From positions 32,210-96,209 of the forward strand of contig NZ_JBAKHX010000024.1 in the NCBI RefSeq assembly GCF_036906915.1: DNA of 64,000 nt, in the 5' to 3' direction. Origin of the DNA: Phytohabitans sp036906915 (GTDB lineage Bacteria > Actinomycetota > Actinomycetes > Mycobacteriales > Micromonosporaceae). Positions 34,496 to 43,042 of the stretch are shown here, in pieces. The notes under the pieces are model-generated. The model searched no databases and was not told the DNA's origin. It was given only the letters and a program-made list of their open reading frames with translations. The position numbers and the translations under genes are program-made. Numbering within the stretch: the first letter of the stretch is position 1; every line of letters starts with the position of its first letter.

Positions 34496-35637
34496 CGCGG
34501 CACCCGAGGCAACGACAGGCCGGCCGTCGCGATCAGCTCCCGCTGGATCTCGTTGGCCCCGCCGCCGAACGTCAGCACCAGGTTGCGCTTGGCCTGGACG
34601 TCCAACCAGGACAGGAGCCGCCCGGTTTCCTCGTCGGCCGGGTCGCCGTACCTGCCGACCACCTCCGTCAGCTCCTCCCCGAGCCGTTGCAGGCTCTCGG
34701 ACGCGAACACCTTGGTCGCCGAGGCGTCCGCCACCCGCACCGGGTCGACGGCCGCCACCTGCCAGTTGAGTAGCTCGTTGACGCGCAGCGTGGCGTGCGC
34801 GCGGCTCAGCGCGTGCCGCACGTCCGGCTCGTCCACGAGGGAGCGCGCCGCCGCCCAGTCCCGTACCCGGTCATAGAGCGCGCCCAGCCGCCCGGCCGGC
34901 CCGAGCATCACCCGCTCGTGGTTGAGCTGGGTGGTGATGAGGCGCCAGCCGGCGTTCTCGGCGCCCACCCGCATCTCGACCGGCACCCGCACGTCGCTGT
35001 AGTACGTGGCGTTGATGTGGTGCGCGCCGTCGGCCGTGATGATGGGCGTCCACGAGTACCCGGGGTCGCTGGTGTCGACGATCAGGATCGAGATGCCCTT
35101 GTGCTTGGGCGCGTCCGGGTCGGTGCGGCACGCCAGCCAGACGTAGTCGGCGTCGTGCCCGCCCGTGGTGAACGTCTTCTGTCCATTCACGACGTACTCG
35201 TCGCCCTGCCGCACGGCCCGGGTGCGCAGCGACGCCAGGTCGGTGCCGGCGCCCGGCTCGGTGTACCCGATGGCGAAGTGGATGTCGCCGGCCAGGATGC
35301 GGGACAGGAAGAACGCCTTCTGCTCAGCTGTGCCGTGGGTCAGCAGGGTCGGCCCGACTGTCTGGAGCGTCACCGAGGGCAGCGGTACGTCGGCCCGCAC
35401 CGCCTCGTCGACGAAGATCTGCTGCTCCACCGGCCCGAAGCCGCGCCCGCCGTACTCCACCGGCCAGCCCACGCCCAGCCAGCCGTCCCGGCCCATCCGC
35501 CGCACCACCGCGCGGAGCACCGGGCCCTGCCGCTCGCGCAGCAGCGCCGCCCGCTCGTCAGGACTCATGAGGCCGGAGAAGTACGCCCGCAGCTCGGCGC
35601 GCAGCGCGTACTGCGCCTCGGTCAGGTCGACGAACAC
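34492..35637 (-). CDS. fadE29: ChsE2 (FadE29), acyl-CoA dehydrogenase subunit
   Basis: 381 residues. GYTEPGAGTDLASL, VNGQKTFTTGGHDADYVWLACRTDP and FGGGANEIQRELIA match mycobacterial FadE29 almost throughout. It forms an alpha2beta2 enzyme with ChsE1 that dehydrogenates the three-carbon side-chain CoA ester before ChsH1-H2. GTG 35637 (MFVDLTEAQ, as in MFIDLTPEQ) is chosen by homology; it overlaps the chsE1 end by 16 nt. Confidence 0.93.
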   Translation of the reverse strand: MFVDLTEAQYALRAELRAYFSGLMSPDERAALLRERQGPVLRAVVRRMGRDGWLGVGWPVEYGGRGFGPVEQQIFVDEAVRADVPLPSVTLQTVGPTLLTHGTAEQKAFFLSRILAGDIHFAIGYTEPGAGTDLASLRTRAVRQGDEYVVNGQKTFTTGGHDADYVWLACRTDPDAPKHKGISILIVDTSDPGYSWTPIITADGAHHINATYYSDVRVPVEMRVGAENAGWRLITTQLNHERVMLGPAGRLGALYDRVRDWAAARSLVDEPDVRHALSRAHATLRVNELLNWQVAAVDPVRVADASATKVFASESLQRLGEELTEVVGRYGDPADEETGRLLSWLDVQAKRNLVLTFGGGANEIQRELIATAGLSLPRVPR

Positions 35638-36653
35638 GGCACCTCCCCCAGGCGGTACCGCGCGCCGCCGATGAGCCGCACCAGGTCGGTCACCAGCGCG
35701 GAGTAGCGGTGCAACGGGTAGCTCACGTCGAGCCCGACGCCGCCGTGCAGGTGGTGGCAGGTGCGCATGGCCGGTGGTCCCTGACTGGCGAGCCAGTACG
35801 CGGCGATGCTCAGGTCGGTGTCGGCAGGGCGGCCCGTGGCGAGGCGCCACGCCGCCGCGAGCGCCGCCAGATGCGTGGTGCGTGCGGCCACGTACACGTC
35901 GGCGACCTGCTGCGCCACAGCCTGGAACGCGGCCAGCGGCTTGCCGAACTGTTCACGCGCACCCACGTACGTCGACGTGCGCGCCAGCGCCCCGGCGAGG
36001 ACACCCGCTCCCGTCGCACAGGTGACGGCCAGCGCGCACCGGTACACCTCCGCCACCGTCACGCCGGACAGCGGCTCGGCGGCCACCCCGTCGAGCCGCA
36101 CGGTGTACTCCGGGTCGCCGGTCGAGCTGGGGGTGCGGTGCAGCGTCACGCCGGGAGCGGTCGGGTCCACGATGGCCACCGCCGTACCGCCCTCGGTGCA
36201 GACCGGCACCAGGATGCGGCGGGCCTGCTCGGCGTGCGGGACGCCCACCTTCACGCCGGTCACGGCCGGAGTCGCCACCGTGCGCGGGTTCGCGGGCATC
36301 GGGTCGCCGGGCTCGCGCAGGGCGGCGGTCAGCAGCGCGTCACCGGCCGCGACTCCGGACAGCAGCGCCGCCCGCTGCGTCGCGTCGGTCGCGCGTGCCG
36401 CCGGCAACACACCCAGGGCAAGGGCGAGCGCGGGCACCGGCACCGCCCGCCGGCCGACCTCCGCGAGCGTCAGGCACGTTTCCAGTACACCCAGACCCGC
36501 CCCGCCCGACTCCGGCGGCACCGCGAGGGCCAGCAGGCCGGCCTGGGCGAGCGCCTTCCACATCCGCTCGGGAGGGTCGTCGCCGGTGCCGTCGAGCACC
36601 TCGGCGGCGAGCCGCACCACGGCCTCCTGCGTCTCGTCGGGCGCGAAATCCAT
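35622..36653 (-). CDS. fadE28: ChsE1 (FadE28), acyl-CoA dehydrogenase partner subunit
   Basis: 343 residues, the shorter ACAD-type subunit: PPESGGAGLGVLE, REQFGKPLAAFQAVAQQVAD and HHLHGGVGLDVSYPLHRY. It pairs with ChsE2. The start ATG shares one base with the fadE34 stop (TGATG), so it is coupled to fadE34. The order fadE34-fadE28-fadE29-chsH2-chsH1-ltp2 keeps the mycobacterial igr operon but replaces cyp125 with fadE34 at the head. Confidence 0.92.
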   Translation of the reverse strand: MDFAPDETQEAVVRLAAEVLDGTGDDPPERMWKALAQAGLLALAVPPESGGAGLGVLETCLTLAEVGRRAVPVPALALALGVLPAARATDATQRAALLSGVAAGDALLTAALREPGDPMPANPRTVATPAVTGVKVGVPHAEQARRILVPVCTEGGTAVAIVDPTAPGVTLHRTPSSTGDPEYTVRLDGVAAEPLSGVTVAEVYRCALAVTCATGAGVLAGALARTSTYVGAREQFGKPLAAFQAVAQQVADVYVAARTTHLAALAAAWRLATGRPADTDLSIAAYWLASQGPPAMRTCHHLHGGVGLDVSYPLHRYSALVTDLVRLIGGARYRLGEVPCSST

Positions 36654-38749
36654 CAGCGACCCTCCCGCGCTCGTTGGCGCTCGCTCCGCTCGCCCGGCCC
36701 TCGGGGCAAACCGAGCACCCGCTCGGCCACGACGGACAGCAGGATCTGTGTGGTGCCGCCGGCGATGCTCAGGCACCGGCTCAGCAGGAACTCGTGCACC
36801 ACCTCGGCGCTGTCGCCGTCGGCCGCGGCGCCGTCTTCGCCGAGGCACACCAGCGCGGCCTCGGCGACCGCCTGCCGGTGCGCCACGCCGACCAGCTTCG
36901 CCACGGCCGACTCCGGGCCGCTGGGCTGGCCGTCGAGGCGGCGCAGCGCGGCGCGCACGTCCAGAAGGGACACCGCGAGGCCGCCGGCCACGAGACCGCC
37001 GAGCAGCTCCGCCGGGGCGCCGGTCGCGACCAGCCGCTCCACGCCTTCGCCGAACGACGACCCGCGCGCCATCGCCACCCGCTCGTACGCGAGCGTGCCG
37101 CGCGCCAGCCGCCACCCTTCGCCGGGCTGGCCCACGACACAGTCGTCGGGCACGAACACCCCGTCGAGGAAGACCTCGTTGAAGACCGCGCGCCCGGTCA
37201 GCTCGCGCAGCGGCCGCACCTCGACGCCCGGCGAGCGCATCGGCACGAGAAAATACGTGAGCCCCTTGTGTTTGGGCGCGTCGGGGTCGGTGCGCGCCAG
37301 GCAGATGCCCCAGTCGGCGTCGGCCGCCAGTGAGGTCCACACCTTCTGGCCGGTGAGGCGCCAGCCGCCCGGTGCCGCCTCGGCGCGGGTGCGTAGCGAG
37401 GCGAGGTCTGAGCCGGCCTCGGGCTCGCTGAAGAGCTGGCACCAGGTGATCTCGCCGCGCAGCGACGGGCCCGCGAAGCGCTCGCGCTGGGCGCCGGTGC
37501 CGTGGCGGAGGATCGTGGGCACCGCCCAGCCGGCGATGGCGAGGTCGGGGCGGGTCACCCCGGCGCGGTCGAGCTCGGCGTCCAGGGCGAGCTGCTCGAC
37601 CGGCCCGGCACCGAGCCCGTACGGCGCCGGCCACTGTGGAGCGATGTATCCGGCTTCGGCGAGCGCCGACCGCTGCAACTCCGCCGGCAGCGCGGCGATC
37701 TCGGCGACCCGGGCGCACATCTGCGGTGGGGCGGCTCTGTCTCCTATGGACAGGGTGCGCCGGGCGCCCGCCACTGCCAGCTCGGCCGTCCGCGCGCGCC
37801 AGACCGCGCCGCCGCCGAGGAGCTGGCGCAGCCCCACCGCCCGGCGCAGGTACAGGTGGGCGTCGTGCTCCCAGGTGAAGCCGATGCCGCCGAGCACCTG
37901 TACGCAGTCCTTGGCGTTGTCGACGCCCGCGTCCAGCGCGACCGCCGCCGCGGCGGCCACCGCGAGCGGAAACTCCTCCGGCGCCTCGTCGAACGCCCGT
38001 GCCGCGTCCCACACGAGCGCGGTGGCCTGCTCGGTGCGGCAGAGCATCTCGGCGCACATGTGCTGTACCGCTTGGAACGCGCCGATCGGCTGGCCGAACT
38101 GATGGCGCACCTTGGCGTACCCGGTGGCCGTGCGCGTTGCCCAGCTGGCGACGGCGGTGGACTCGACGGCGGCGAGCAGCGCCGCGATGTCCTTGACCCG
38201 CGCGGCCGTGAGCGGCAGGCGGCGCTCGGCGGGTGGTGCGCCGATGTCGACGGCGCCGAGCGGCCGTGAGAAGTCCACGGCCACGCGCGGTCGAACGTGG
38301 GCGTCGAGCAGATACCACCCGCCGTCGAGCGGCAGCAGCGCGTGTGAGGCGCCGGCGCCGAGCACGGGCGCGCCGGGCACGAGGCCGACGGCCACGGACG
38401 CCTTGCCGGCCGCGAGCGCGGGCAGCAGCTCCTTGGCGGCGGGCGTGTCGGCGTGGTCGGCCAGCGCCAGTGCCGCGACCAGCGTTGGCAGCACCGGTCC
38501 GGGAACCAGAGCATCCGCGAGGGCTTCGACGGCGGCGGCCAGGTCGGCGGCCGTGCCATCCGCCCCGCCCGACGCCTCGGGCAGCGCGATCGCGAACACG
38601 CCAAGGCCGGCCACTCCCGCCCAGTGCCGCTCCCAGGCCGTTGGGGTGTCCTCCATCGCCCGGACGGTCGCGAGTGTGCCCGCGTCGGCGGCCCAGCGGC
38701 GCACCGACTCCCGCAGGGCCCGCTGCTCCTCCGTGATGGCGATCGGCAC
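36653..38749 (-). CDS. fadE34: ChsE3 (FadE34), two-domain acyl-CoA dehydrogenase
   Basis: 698 residues, two ACAD halves fused: first half about 1-330 (YAKVRHQFGQPIGAFQAVQH, GGIGFTWEHDAHLYLRR), second about 350-690 (FSEPEAGSDLASL, WRLTGQKVWTS, SIAGGTTQILLSV). It dehydrogenates a longer side-chain steroid-CoA, by analogy with M. tuberculosis Rv3573c (711 residues), which also neighbours kstR. GTG 38749 (MPIAITEEQ) fits the family start, lacks a ribosome site and is 8 nt from the KstR box. The Arg/Glu-rich last 15 residues look like a repeat-derived extension. Confidence 0.9.
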   Translation of the reverse strand: MPIAITEEQRALRESVRRWAADAGTLATVRAMEDTPTAWERHWAGVAGLGVFAIALPEASGGADGTAADLAAAVEALADALVPGPVLPTLVAALALADHADTPAAKELLPALAAGKASVAVGLVPGAPVLGAGASHALLPLDGGWYLLDAHVRPRVAVDFSRPLGAVDIGAPPAERRLPLTAARVKDIAALLAAVESTAVASWATRTATGYAKVRHQFGQPIGAFQAVQHMCAEMLCRTEQATALVWDAARAFDEAPEEFPLAVAAAAAVALDAGVDNAKDCVQVLGGIGFTWEHDAHLYLRRAVGLRQLLGGGAVWRARTAELAVAGARRTLSIGDRAAPPQMCARVAEIAALPAELQRSALAEAGYIAPQWPAPYGLGAGPVEQLALDAELDRAGVTRPDLAIAGWAVPTILRHGTGAQRERFAGPSLRGEITWCQLFSEPEAGSDLASLRTRAEAAPGGWRLTGQKVWTSLAADADWGICLARTDPDAPKHKGLTYFLVPMRSPGVEVRPLRELTGRAVFNEVFLDGVFVPDDCVVGQPGEGWRLARGTLAYERVAMARGSSFGEGVERLVATGAPAELLGGLVAGGLAVSLLDVRAALRRLDGQPSGPESAVAKLVGVAHRQAVAEAALVCLGEDGAAADGDSAEVVHEFLLSRCLSIAGGTTQILLSVVAERVLGLPRGPGERSERQRAREGR

Positions 38750-38757
38750 GCTGAAAT

Positions 38758-38771
38758 TAGAACACGTTTCA
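38758..38771. promoter_or_regulatory. KstR operator between fadE34 and kstR
   Basis: TAGAACACGTTTCA is an exact match to the KstR consensus. It lies 8 nt from the fadE34 start codon and 76 nt upstream of kstR, giving autoregulation plus repression of the side-chain operon. TCTAAT on the minus strand could be a -10 placing the fadE34 transcript start at its GTG. Confidence 0.92.
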
Positions 38772-38847
38772 CTACGTTGAGACCAGTACACATGCGCGTA
38801 ACAGCAGCATTGCTAGTCTTAAGGCACCTAGATCCCGGAGAGGAAGC

Positions 38848-39498
38848 ATGGCAGCGCCGAGAACAAATACCAGCAATCCCGCTTTGGGTACGCTCGCCGC
38901 CGAGGCCGAGCAAGGCTCCGCCGCGCAGCGCGACCGGCGCCGCCGCATCCTCGACGCGACGCTCCAGCTCGCTTCCAAGGGCGGCTACGACGCGGTGCAG
39001 ATGCGCGCCGTCGCGGAGCGGGCCGAGGTGGCGCTCGGCACGCTGTACCGGTACTTCCCCTCCAAGATCCACCTGCTGGTCTCGGCGCTGGCCCGGGAGC
39101 TGGACCGCTCGCAGGAGAAGCTCAACCGGGCGCCCATCCCCGGCGACACGCCGTACGACCGGATGCTGTTCGTGCTCGGCAAGGTGACCCGCTCGATGCA
39201 GCGCGATCCGCTGCTGACCGAGGCGATGACGCGGGCGTTCATGTTCGCCGACCCCTCCGCGGCCACCGAGGTCAACGCCGTGGCGCGGCTGATGGAAGAC
39301 ATGTTCACGCGCGCCATCCACGAGGGCGACCCCTCCGCGGACGACCGGGCGACGGCCCGGGTGATCGGTGACGTCTGGCTGTCGAACCTGGTCGCCTGGG
39401 TGACCCGGCGCGCCTCCGCCAACGACGTCATCAACCATCTCGAGCTCGCCGCCCGGCTGCTGCTCGCCACGCCCCGGGCCGAAGAAACCTCAGAGTAG
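38848..39498 (+). CDS. kstR: KstR, TetR-family repressor of sterol catabolism
   Basis: 216 residues. TetR helix-turn-helix in RRRRILDATLQLASKGGYDAV...VALGTLYRYFPSK (about 30-75), then a ligand domain. MRAVAERAEVALGTLYRYFPSK, DPLLTEAMTRAFMFADPSA and VIGDVWLSNLVAWVTRRAS match mycobacterial KstR (Rv3574) closely. The usual inducers are 3-oxo-cholestenoyl-CoA esters. ATG 38848 has GGAGAGGAAG upstream. The end overlaps the convergent SRPBCC gene by 9 nt. Confidence 0.94.
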   Translation: MAAPRTNTSNPALGTLAAEAEQGSAAQRDRRRRILDATLQLASKGGYDAVQMRAVAERAEVALGTLYRYFPSKIHLLVSALARELDRSQEKLNRAPIPGDTPYDRMLFVLGKVTRSMQRDPLLTEAMTRAFMFADPSAATEVNAVARLMEDMFTRAIHEGDPSADDRATARVIGDVWLSNLVAWVTRRASANDVINHLELAARLLLATPRAEETSE

Positions 39499-39918
39499 GG
39501 CGGTGAACTTGGCCAGGGACTGCGCAGCGGCGGTCCCGGCCTGCTTCTCCAGCATGCCCGCCATCGGTCCGGCCAGCGCCGGCCCATTGAACTCCATCTC
39601 GTACGTGATCTTGGAACCATCGCCGGACGACTCGACGAAGAAGCGGTTCGCCGCCTTGACGCCCATCGGGCCGTCGCCGGCCAGTTCGAGGCGCCCCGGC
39701 GCGTCGGCGGTCGCCACCCGCCACGCCATCTCGGCCGGCATCCCCATGAGCTTCACCCGCTGGCGGTACGCCGCGCCCTCGGTGAGCGTCGCTGGCACCT
39801 CCCCCGTGAAGCCCTCGTGCATGGTGTTCCACTCCGCGACCCGGGGCAGGTCGGTCGCGAGCTCCCACACGCGTTCCGGCCCGACGGCGCTCTCCGCTGA
39901 AACGGTTACCTTCGGCAT
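39490..39918 (-). CDS. SRPBCC (START-like) family protein
   Basis: 142 residues. Helix-grip fold look: AVGPERVWELATDLPRVAEWN at the start, a central beta region, and a C-terminal amphipathic helix (AGMLEKQAGTAAAQSLAKFTALL). SRPBCC proteins bind hydrophobic ligands such as sterols. ATG 39918 has GGGAGG at proper spacing. It lies 40 nt downstream of kstD copy 2 on the same strand with a KstR-like box in the gap. A steroid-binding or carrier role is plausible but inferred. Confidence 0.8.
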   Translation of the reverse strand: MPKVTVSAESAVGPERVWELATDLPRVAEWNTMHEGFTGEVPATLTEGAAYRQRVKLMGMPAEMAWRVATADAPGRLELAGDGPMGVKAANRFFVESSGDGSKITYEMEFNGPALAGPMAGMLEKQAGTAAAQSLAKFTALL

Positions 39919-39947
39919 TACTAACCTCCCGTAGCTTTGGTTCCGAC

Positions 39948-39961
39948 CGTAACTTGTTCTA
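39948..39961. promoter_or_regulatory. KstR-like box overlapping the kstD2 stop codon
   Basis: CGTAACTTGTTCTA keeps the AAC-N2-GTT core and last A but has C at position 1. It covers the kstD2 TAG and lies 29 nt upstream of the SRPBCC start. It may drive that gene from an internal KstR-controlled promoter. Confidence 0.6.
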
Positions 39962-41617
39962 ACTCTGGGCCAGGTCACGGCCGGCGACGTACCCGAAGGT
40001 CATCGCCGGACCGAGCGTCGAGCCGGCGCCCGCGTAGCTGTGCCCCATGACCGCTCCGCTCGCGTTTCCGGCCGCGTAGAGGCCGGGGATCACCGAGCCG
40101 TCGGGGCGCAGCGCCCGGGCGCGCGCGTCGGTGCGGATGCCGCCCTTCGTGCCCAGGTCGCCAGGGACGATCTTGAAGGCGTAGTACGGCGGCAGGTCGA
40201 GCGTCGCCAGGCAAGGACTGGGCCGGTTGGTGAGGTCGGCGAAGTACGCGTCGTAGGCGCTGTCGCCGCGGCGGAAATCGGTGTCGCGACCGGCGCGCGC
40301 CGCGCCGTTGAAACGGGTGATCGTGGCGCGCAGGGCCGCGGGCGGCACGCCGATCTTGGTCGCCAGGCCCTCGATGGTCCAGTCGCGGTGCAGCGCACCG
40401 CTCGAATACCACGAGTCCGGGTACGGCAGCGCGGGCGAGACGTCCTTGAACAGGTACCGGTTGCGGTACTTCTGGTCGGTCACCATCCAGCACGGGATGT
40501 GCGGGACCTGGGCGGTGTGCTTGTCGTACATGATGTGCACGACGTCGGAGTACGGCGCGGCCTCGTTGACGAACCGGTTGCCGGCCGCGTTGACGAAGAT
40601 GTTGCCCGGCAGGGTGCGTTCGGACAGGCAGAAGTACGGGCCGTCCGGCAGCGGGATCATCGGTCCCCACCAGGCGTCGTCCATCAGCTCCAGGCCGGCG
40701 CCGGCCCGCGCCCCAGCCTCGATGCCGTCGCCGGTGTTCGAGGCGGCGCCGACCGTCCAGTCCACGCCGATCGGCTCGCGCTGGAACTGCTTGCGCATGC
40801 GCTCGTTGTGCTCGAACCCACCCGAGGCGACGAGCACCCCTCGGGTGGCCTTGATGAGCAGGTCCTCGCCGTCGGCGGTGGTTGCCCAGACGCCCGCGAC
40901 CCGCCCGTTCTGCGTGTACAGGTCGGTCAGCGCCGTGTTGAGCAGCACCGGCACGTCGGCGGCGATCAGGCCGGCGCGCAGCCCACCGGCCAGCGCCTGC
41001 CCCATGGTGATCGGCTTCTGGCCCCGCAGCGAGAGCTCCAGGTACCGGCGGACGATCTCGGTGGCGGTGGCCAGGCCGCGCGGGTGGCGCGCGATCAGCG
41101 CCAACCACTTGTAGTCGACGGCCAGCACCACCGTGCCCGCGGGTACGGCCAGGTAGGGCGGGTTGAGGTTGGCGTACTCGGTGCCGAGGATGTTGGCGTC
41201 GAGCGGTGCCGGCTCGATCGAGCGGCCGTTCGGCATGCCGCCGGGCAGCTCGGGATAGTAGTCCGGGTAGCTCTCCATCCAGGAGAACCGCAGCGGCGTG
41301 TTCCTGAGCAGGAACGAGATGGTCGCGGGGCCGTTGTCGAGGTACGCGCGCTGCCGCGCCGCCGGAGCGCCGGACCCGACGACGGCCGACAGGTAGGTCG
41401 ATGCCTTGGCTGGCGTGTCGGGCACGCCGGCGGCGAGCACCACCTCGTTGTTGGGCACCCAGATGCCCGCGCCGGAGCGGGCGGTGGAGCCGCCGTACTT
41501 CCCGGCCTTCTCGATGAGGATGGTCCGCAACCCCTGTTTGGCCGCGGCCAGGGCGCCGGTCATGCCCGCCGCGCCCGCCCCGACCACGACGGCGTCGTAC
41601 TCTACAGTGGTGGTCAT
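39959..41617 (-). CDS. kstD: 3-ketosteroid Delta1-dehydrogenase KstD (copy 2)
   Basis: 552 residues with the full KstD set: VVVGAGAAGMTGALAAA, YGGSTARSGAGIWVPNN, SYPDYYPE and GHSYAGAGSTLGPAMTFGYVAG. The two copies differ throughout, so this is an old paralogue rather than a recent duplication. KstD isoforms often differ in side-chain preference. ATG 41617 has AGGAGG four bases upstream. Divergent from a hotdog thioesterase with one shared KstR box. Confidence 0.92.
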   Translation of the reverse strand: MTTTVEYDAVVVGAGAAGMTGALAAAKQGLRTILIEKAGKYGGSTARSGAGIWVPNNEVVLAAGVPDTPAKASTYLSAVVGSGAPAARQRAYLDNGPATISFLLRNTPLRFSWMESYPDYYPELPGGMPNGRSIEPAPLDANILGTEYANLNPPYLAVPAGTVVLAVDYKWLALIARHPRGLATATEIVRRYLELSLRGQKPITMGQALAGGLRAGLIAADVPVLLNTALTDLYTQNGRVAGVWATTADGEDLLIKATRGVLVASGGFEHNERMRKQFQREPIGVDWTVGAASNTGDGIEAGARAGAGLELMDDAWWGPMIPLPDGPYFCLSERTLPGNIFVNAAGNRFVNEAAPYSDVVHIMYDKHTAQVPHIPCWMVTDQKYRNRYLFKDVSPALPYPDSWYSSGALHRDWTIEGLATKIGVPPAALRATITRFNGAARAGRDTDFRRGDSAYDAYFADLTNRPSPCLATLDLPPYYAFKIVPGDLGTKGGIRTDARARALRPDGSVIPGLYAAGNASGAVMGHSYAGAGSTLGPAMTFGYVAGRDLAQS

Positions 41618-41633
41618 CACACCTCCTCAGAAT

Positions 41634-41647
41634 TAGAACAGGTTATA
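41634..41647. promoter_or_regulatory. KstR operator between kstD2 and the thioesterase
   Basis: TAGAACAGGTTATA is an exact consensus match. On the plus strand TATAAC (41644-41649) is 6 nt from the thioesterase ATG, giving a leaderless-type promoter. On the minus strand another TATAAC inside the box can serve kstD2. Confidence 0.92.
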
Positions 41648-41655
41648 ACTAAGAC

Positions 41656-42369
41656 ATGGGCCGGAGCTACCACGCGATCGACTCCACTTCCCCGATTCCG
41701 CCTGAGACCGCCTCCATGGAGGAACGGCGCGCGGCCATCGCGGAGCTGGGTGAGGCGCTGCGCACCCTCGTCGAGCAGGCCGCCGCCACCGAGGCACCGG
41801 CCGACGAGCTACGCCGCGCCGCCGCCCTCGTGCGCGAGGCCACCATCCCGGTCGGCAAGCAGCAGCGCACGCGCGGCCAGCTGCCCAGCGCCGACGACCT
41901 GCTCGGCGGCGTGCGGATGTACAACCCGGTGTGCGGCGACGGCAGCGCTATCGCGCCGCCGATGCACGTCGAGGTCGTCGACGGGGCCGCCGTCGGCACG
42001 TGCACGCTCGGGCTCGTCTACGAAGGGCCGCCGATGTACGCCCACGGCGGGATCAGCGCGCTTCTCCTCGACCAGATTCTGGGGTACGCCACCAGCGTCG
42101 CCGGTCACCCGGGGATGACCGTGCGGCTCGACACGCAGTACCGTGCGCCCGTGCCGCTGCAGACGCCGTTGCGGCTGGCCGCCGAGGTGGTGGGCGTCGA
42201 CGGTCGCAAGGTGACCGCCCGCGCCACCATCACGACAGCGGCCGACCCGGAAACGGTGCTGGTCGAGGCCACCGGCCTGTTCGTCGCCCTCCGCTCAGAC
42301 CAGGCAGAACTCCTCTTCGGCGAGGCGCTCCACCCGGATGCCGCGAACCCCGCGGCCGCCCACGACTAG
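41656..42369 (+). CDS. PaaI-like hotdog thioesterase
   Basis: 237 residues. An N-terminal helical region (1-85) precedes a hotdog domain with the 4HBT signature YAHGGISALLLDQILGYA (about 131-148). It probably hydrolyses an acyl-CoA. KstR control implies a CoA ester of sterol degradation, perhaps to recycle CoA. There is no Shine-Dalgarno; the ATG sits 8 nt after the operator, so the mRNA is probably leaderless. It marks the right end of the sterol block. Confidence 0.82.
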   Translation: MGRSYHAIDSTSPIPPETASMEERRAAIAELGEALRTLVEQAAATEAPADELRRAAALVREATIPVGKQQRTRGQLPSADDLLGGVRMYNPVCGDGSAIAPPMHVEVVDGAAVGTCTLGLVYEGPPMYAHGGISALLLDQILGYATSVAGHPGMTVRLDTQYRAPVPLQTPLRLAAEVVGVDGRKVTARATITTAADPETVLVEATGLFVALRSDQAELLFGEALHPDAANPAAAHD

Positions 42370-42419
42370 CGCGCTCGCTCGTCGCGGCCAACGGGCGGTC
42401 ACCGTCGCCAGCTGAGCTG

Positions 42420-42899
42420 TTACCGGGCGGCGTAGAACCGGCGGTGTAGGTCGTGGACGCGCTCGGTGAGTTTGTACACCGGGCCTTCCACTTCGGCCCA
42501 GGGAAGGATGTCGCGGATCGGCAGCGCGCGTACGGGCGGCGGGGGCGCGTCGATCTCGGCGAGCCACCCTTCGAGTTGGGCCGACGAGGCCACGTACACG
42601 ATCCGGCCGAGCCCGACCCAGCCGTGCGCTGCCGCGCACATCGGGCAGTGTTCGCCGGAGGTGTACACGGTCGCGGCCTCGCGCTCCGCCGGGGTGAGGT
42701 GCGCGGCCGCCCAGCGCGCCAGCGCTAGCTCAGCGTGCTGGGTCTTGTCGCCGCCGGCGGTCCGGTTGTGTTCCTCGGCGAGCAGGGTGCCGTCGCCGCC
42801 AACGAGGACGGCACCGAACGGCTCGTCGCCCCCGGCCAGCGCCTCCTCGGCAAGCTCGACGCAGCGATGCAGATACCGAAGATCCCCGTGGCCCACCAT
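42420..42899 (-). CDS. Cytidine/guanine deaminase-like zinc hydrolase
   Basis: 159 residues. Zinc and catalytic motifs HAE (TQHAELALA, about 67) and CPMC (TSGEHCPMCAAAHGWVG, about 95-98) of the deaminase superfamily, with EPFGAVLVGG at the N-terminus as in guanine deaminases and tRNA adenosine deaminases. Single-domain length fits a nucleobase deaminase. Substrate unknown. Confidence 0.82.
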   Translation of the reverse strand: MVGHGDLRYLHRCVELAEEALAGGDEPFGAVLVGGDGTLLAEEHNRTAGGDKTQHAELALARWAAAHLTPAEREAATVYTSGEHCPMCAAAHGWVGLGRIVYVASSAQLEGWLAEIDAPPPPVRALPIRDILPWAEVEGPVYKLTERVHDLHRRFYAAR

Positions 42900-42946
42900 G
42901 CCGGCCAGCCTAGAGGGGTGAGGCTCCGCGTGGCCCCGCGGGCACC

Positions 42947-43023
42947 GATCAAGGAGATCTGCATCGATCAAGGCCAAACGCACGCGGAAAAGAGATCGAA
43001 CCACGTGGGTTTGGCCTTGATCG
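42947..43023 (+). repeat. Hairpin element copy 2 (3' of ridA-like gene)
   Basis: Same family as 18500. In the stem, left AAGGCC pairs with right GGCCTT, whereas other copies have AAGGGC and GCCCTT: a compensatory G-C to C-G swap. It lies 19 nt past the stop of the RidA gene and 47 nt upstream of the deaminase start. Confidence 0.85.
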
Positions 43024-43042
43024 GCGGGAGGGGGCGGGCGGG

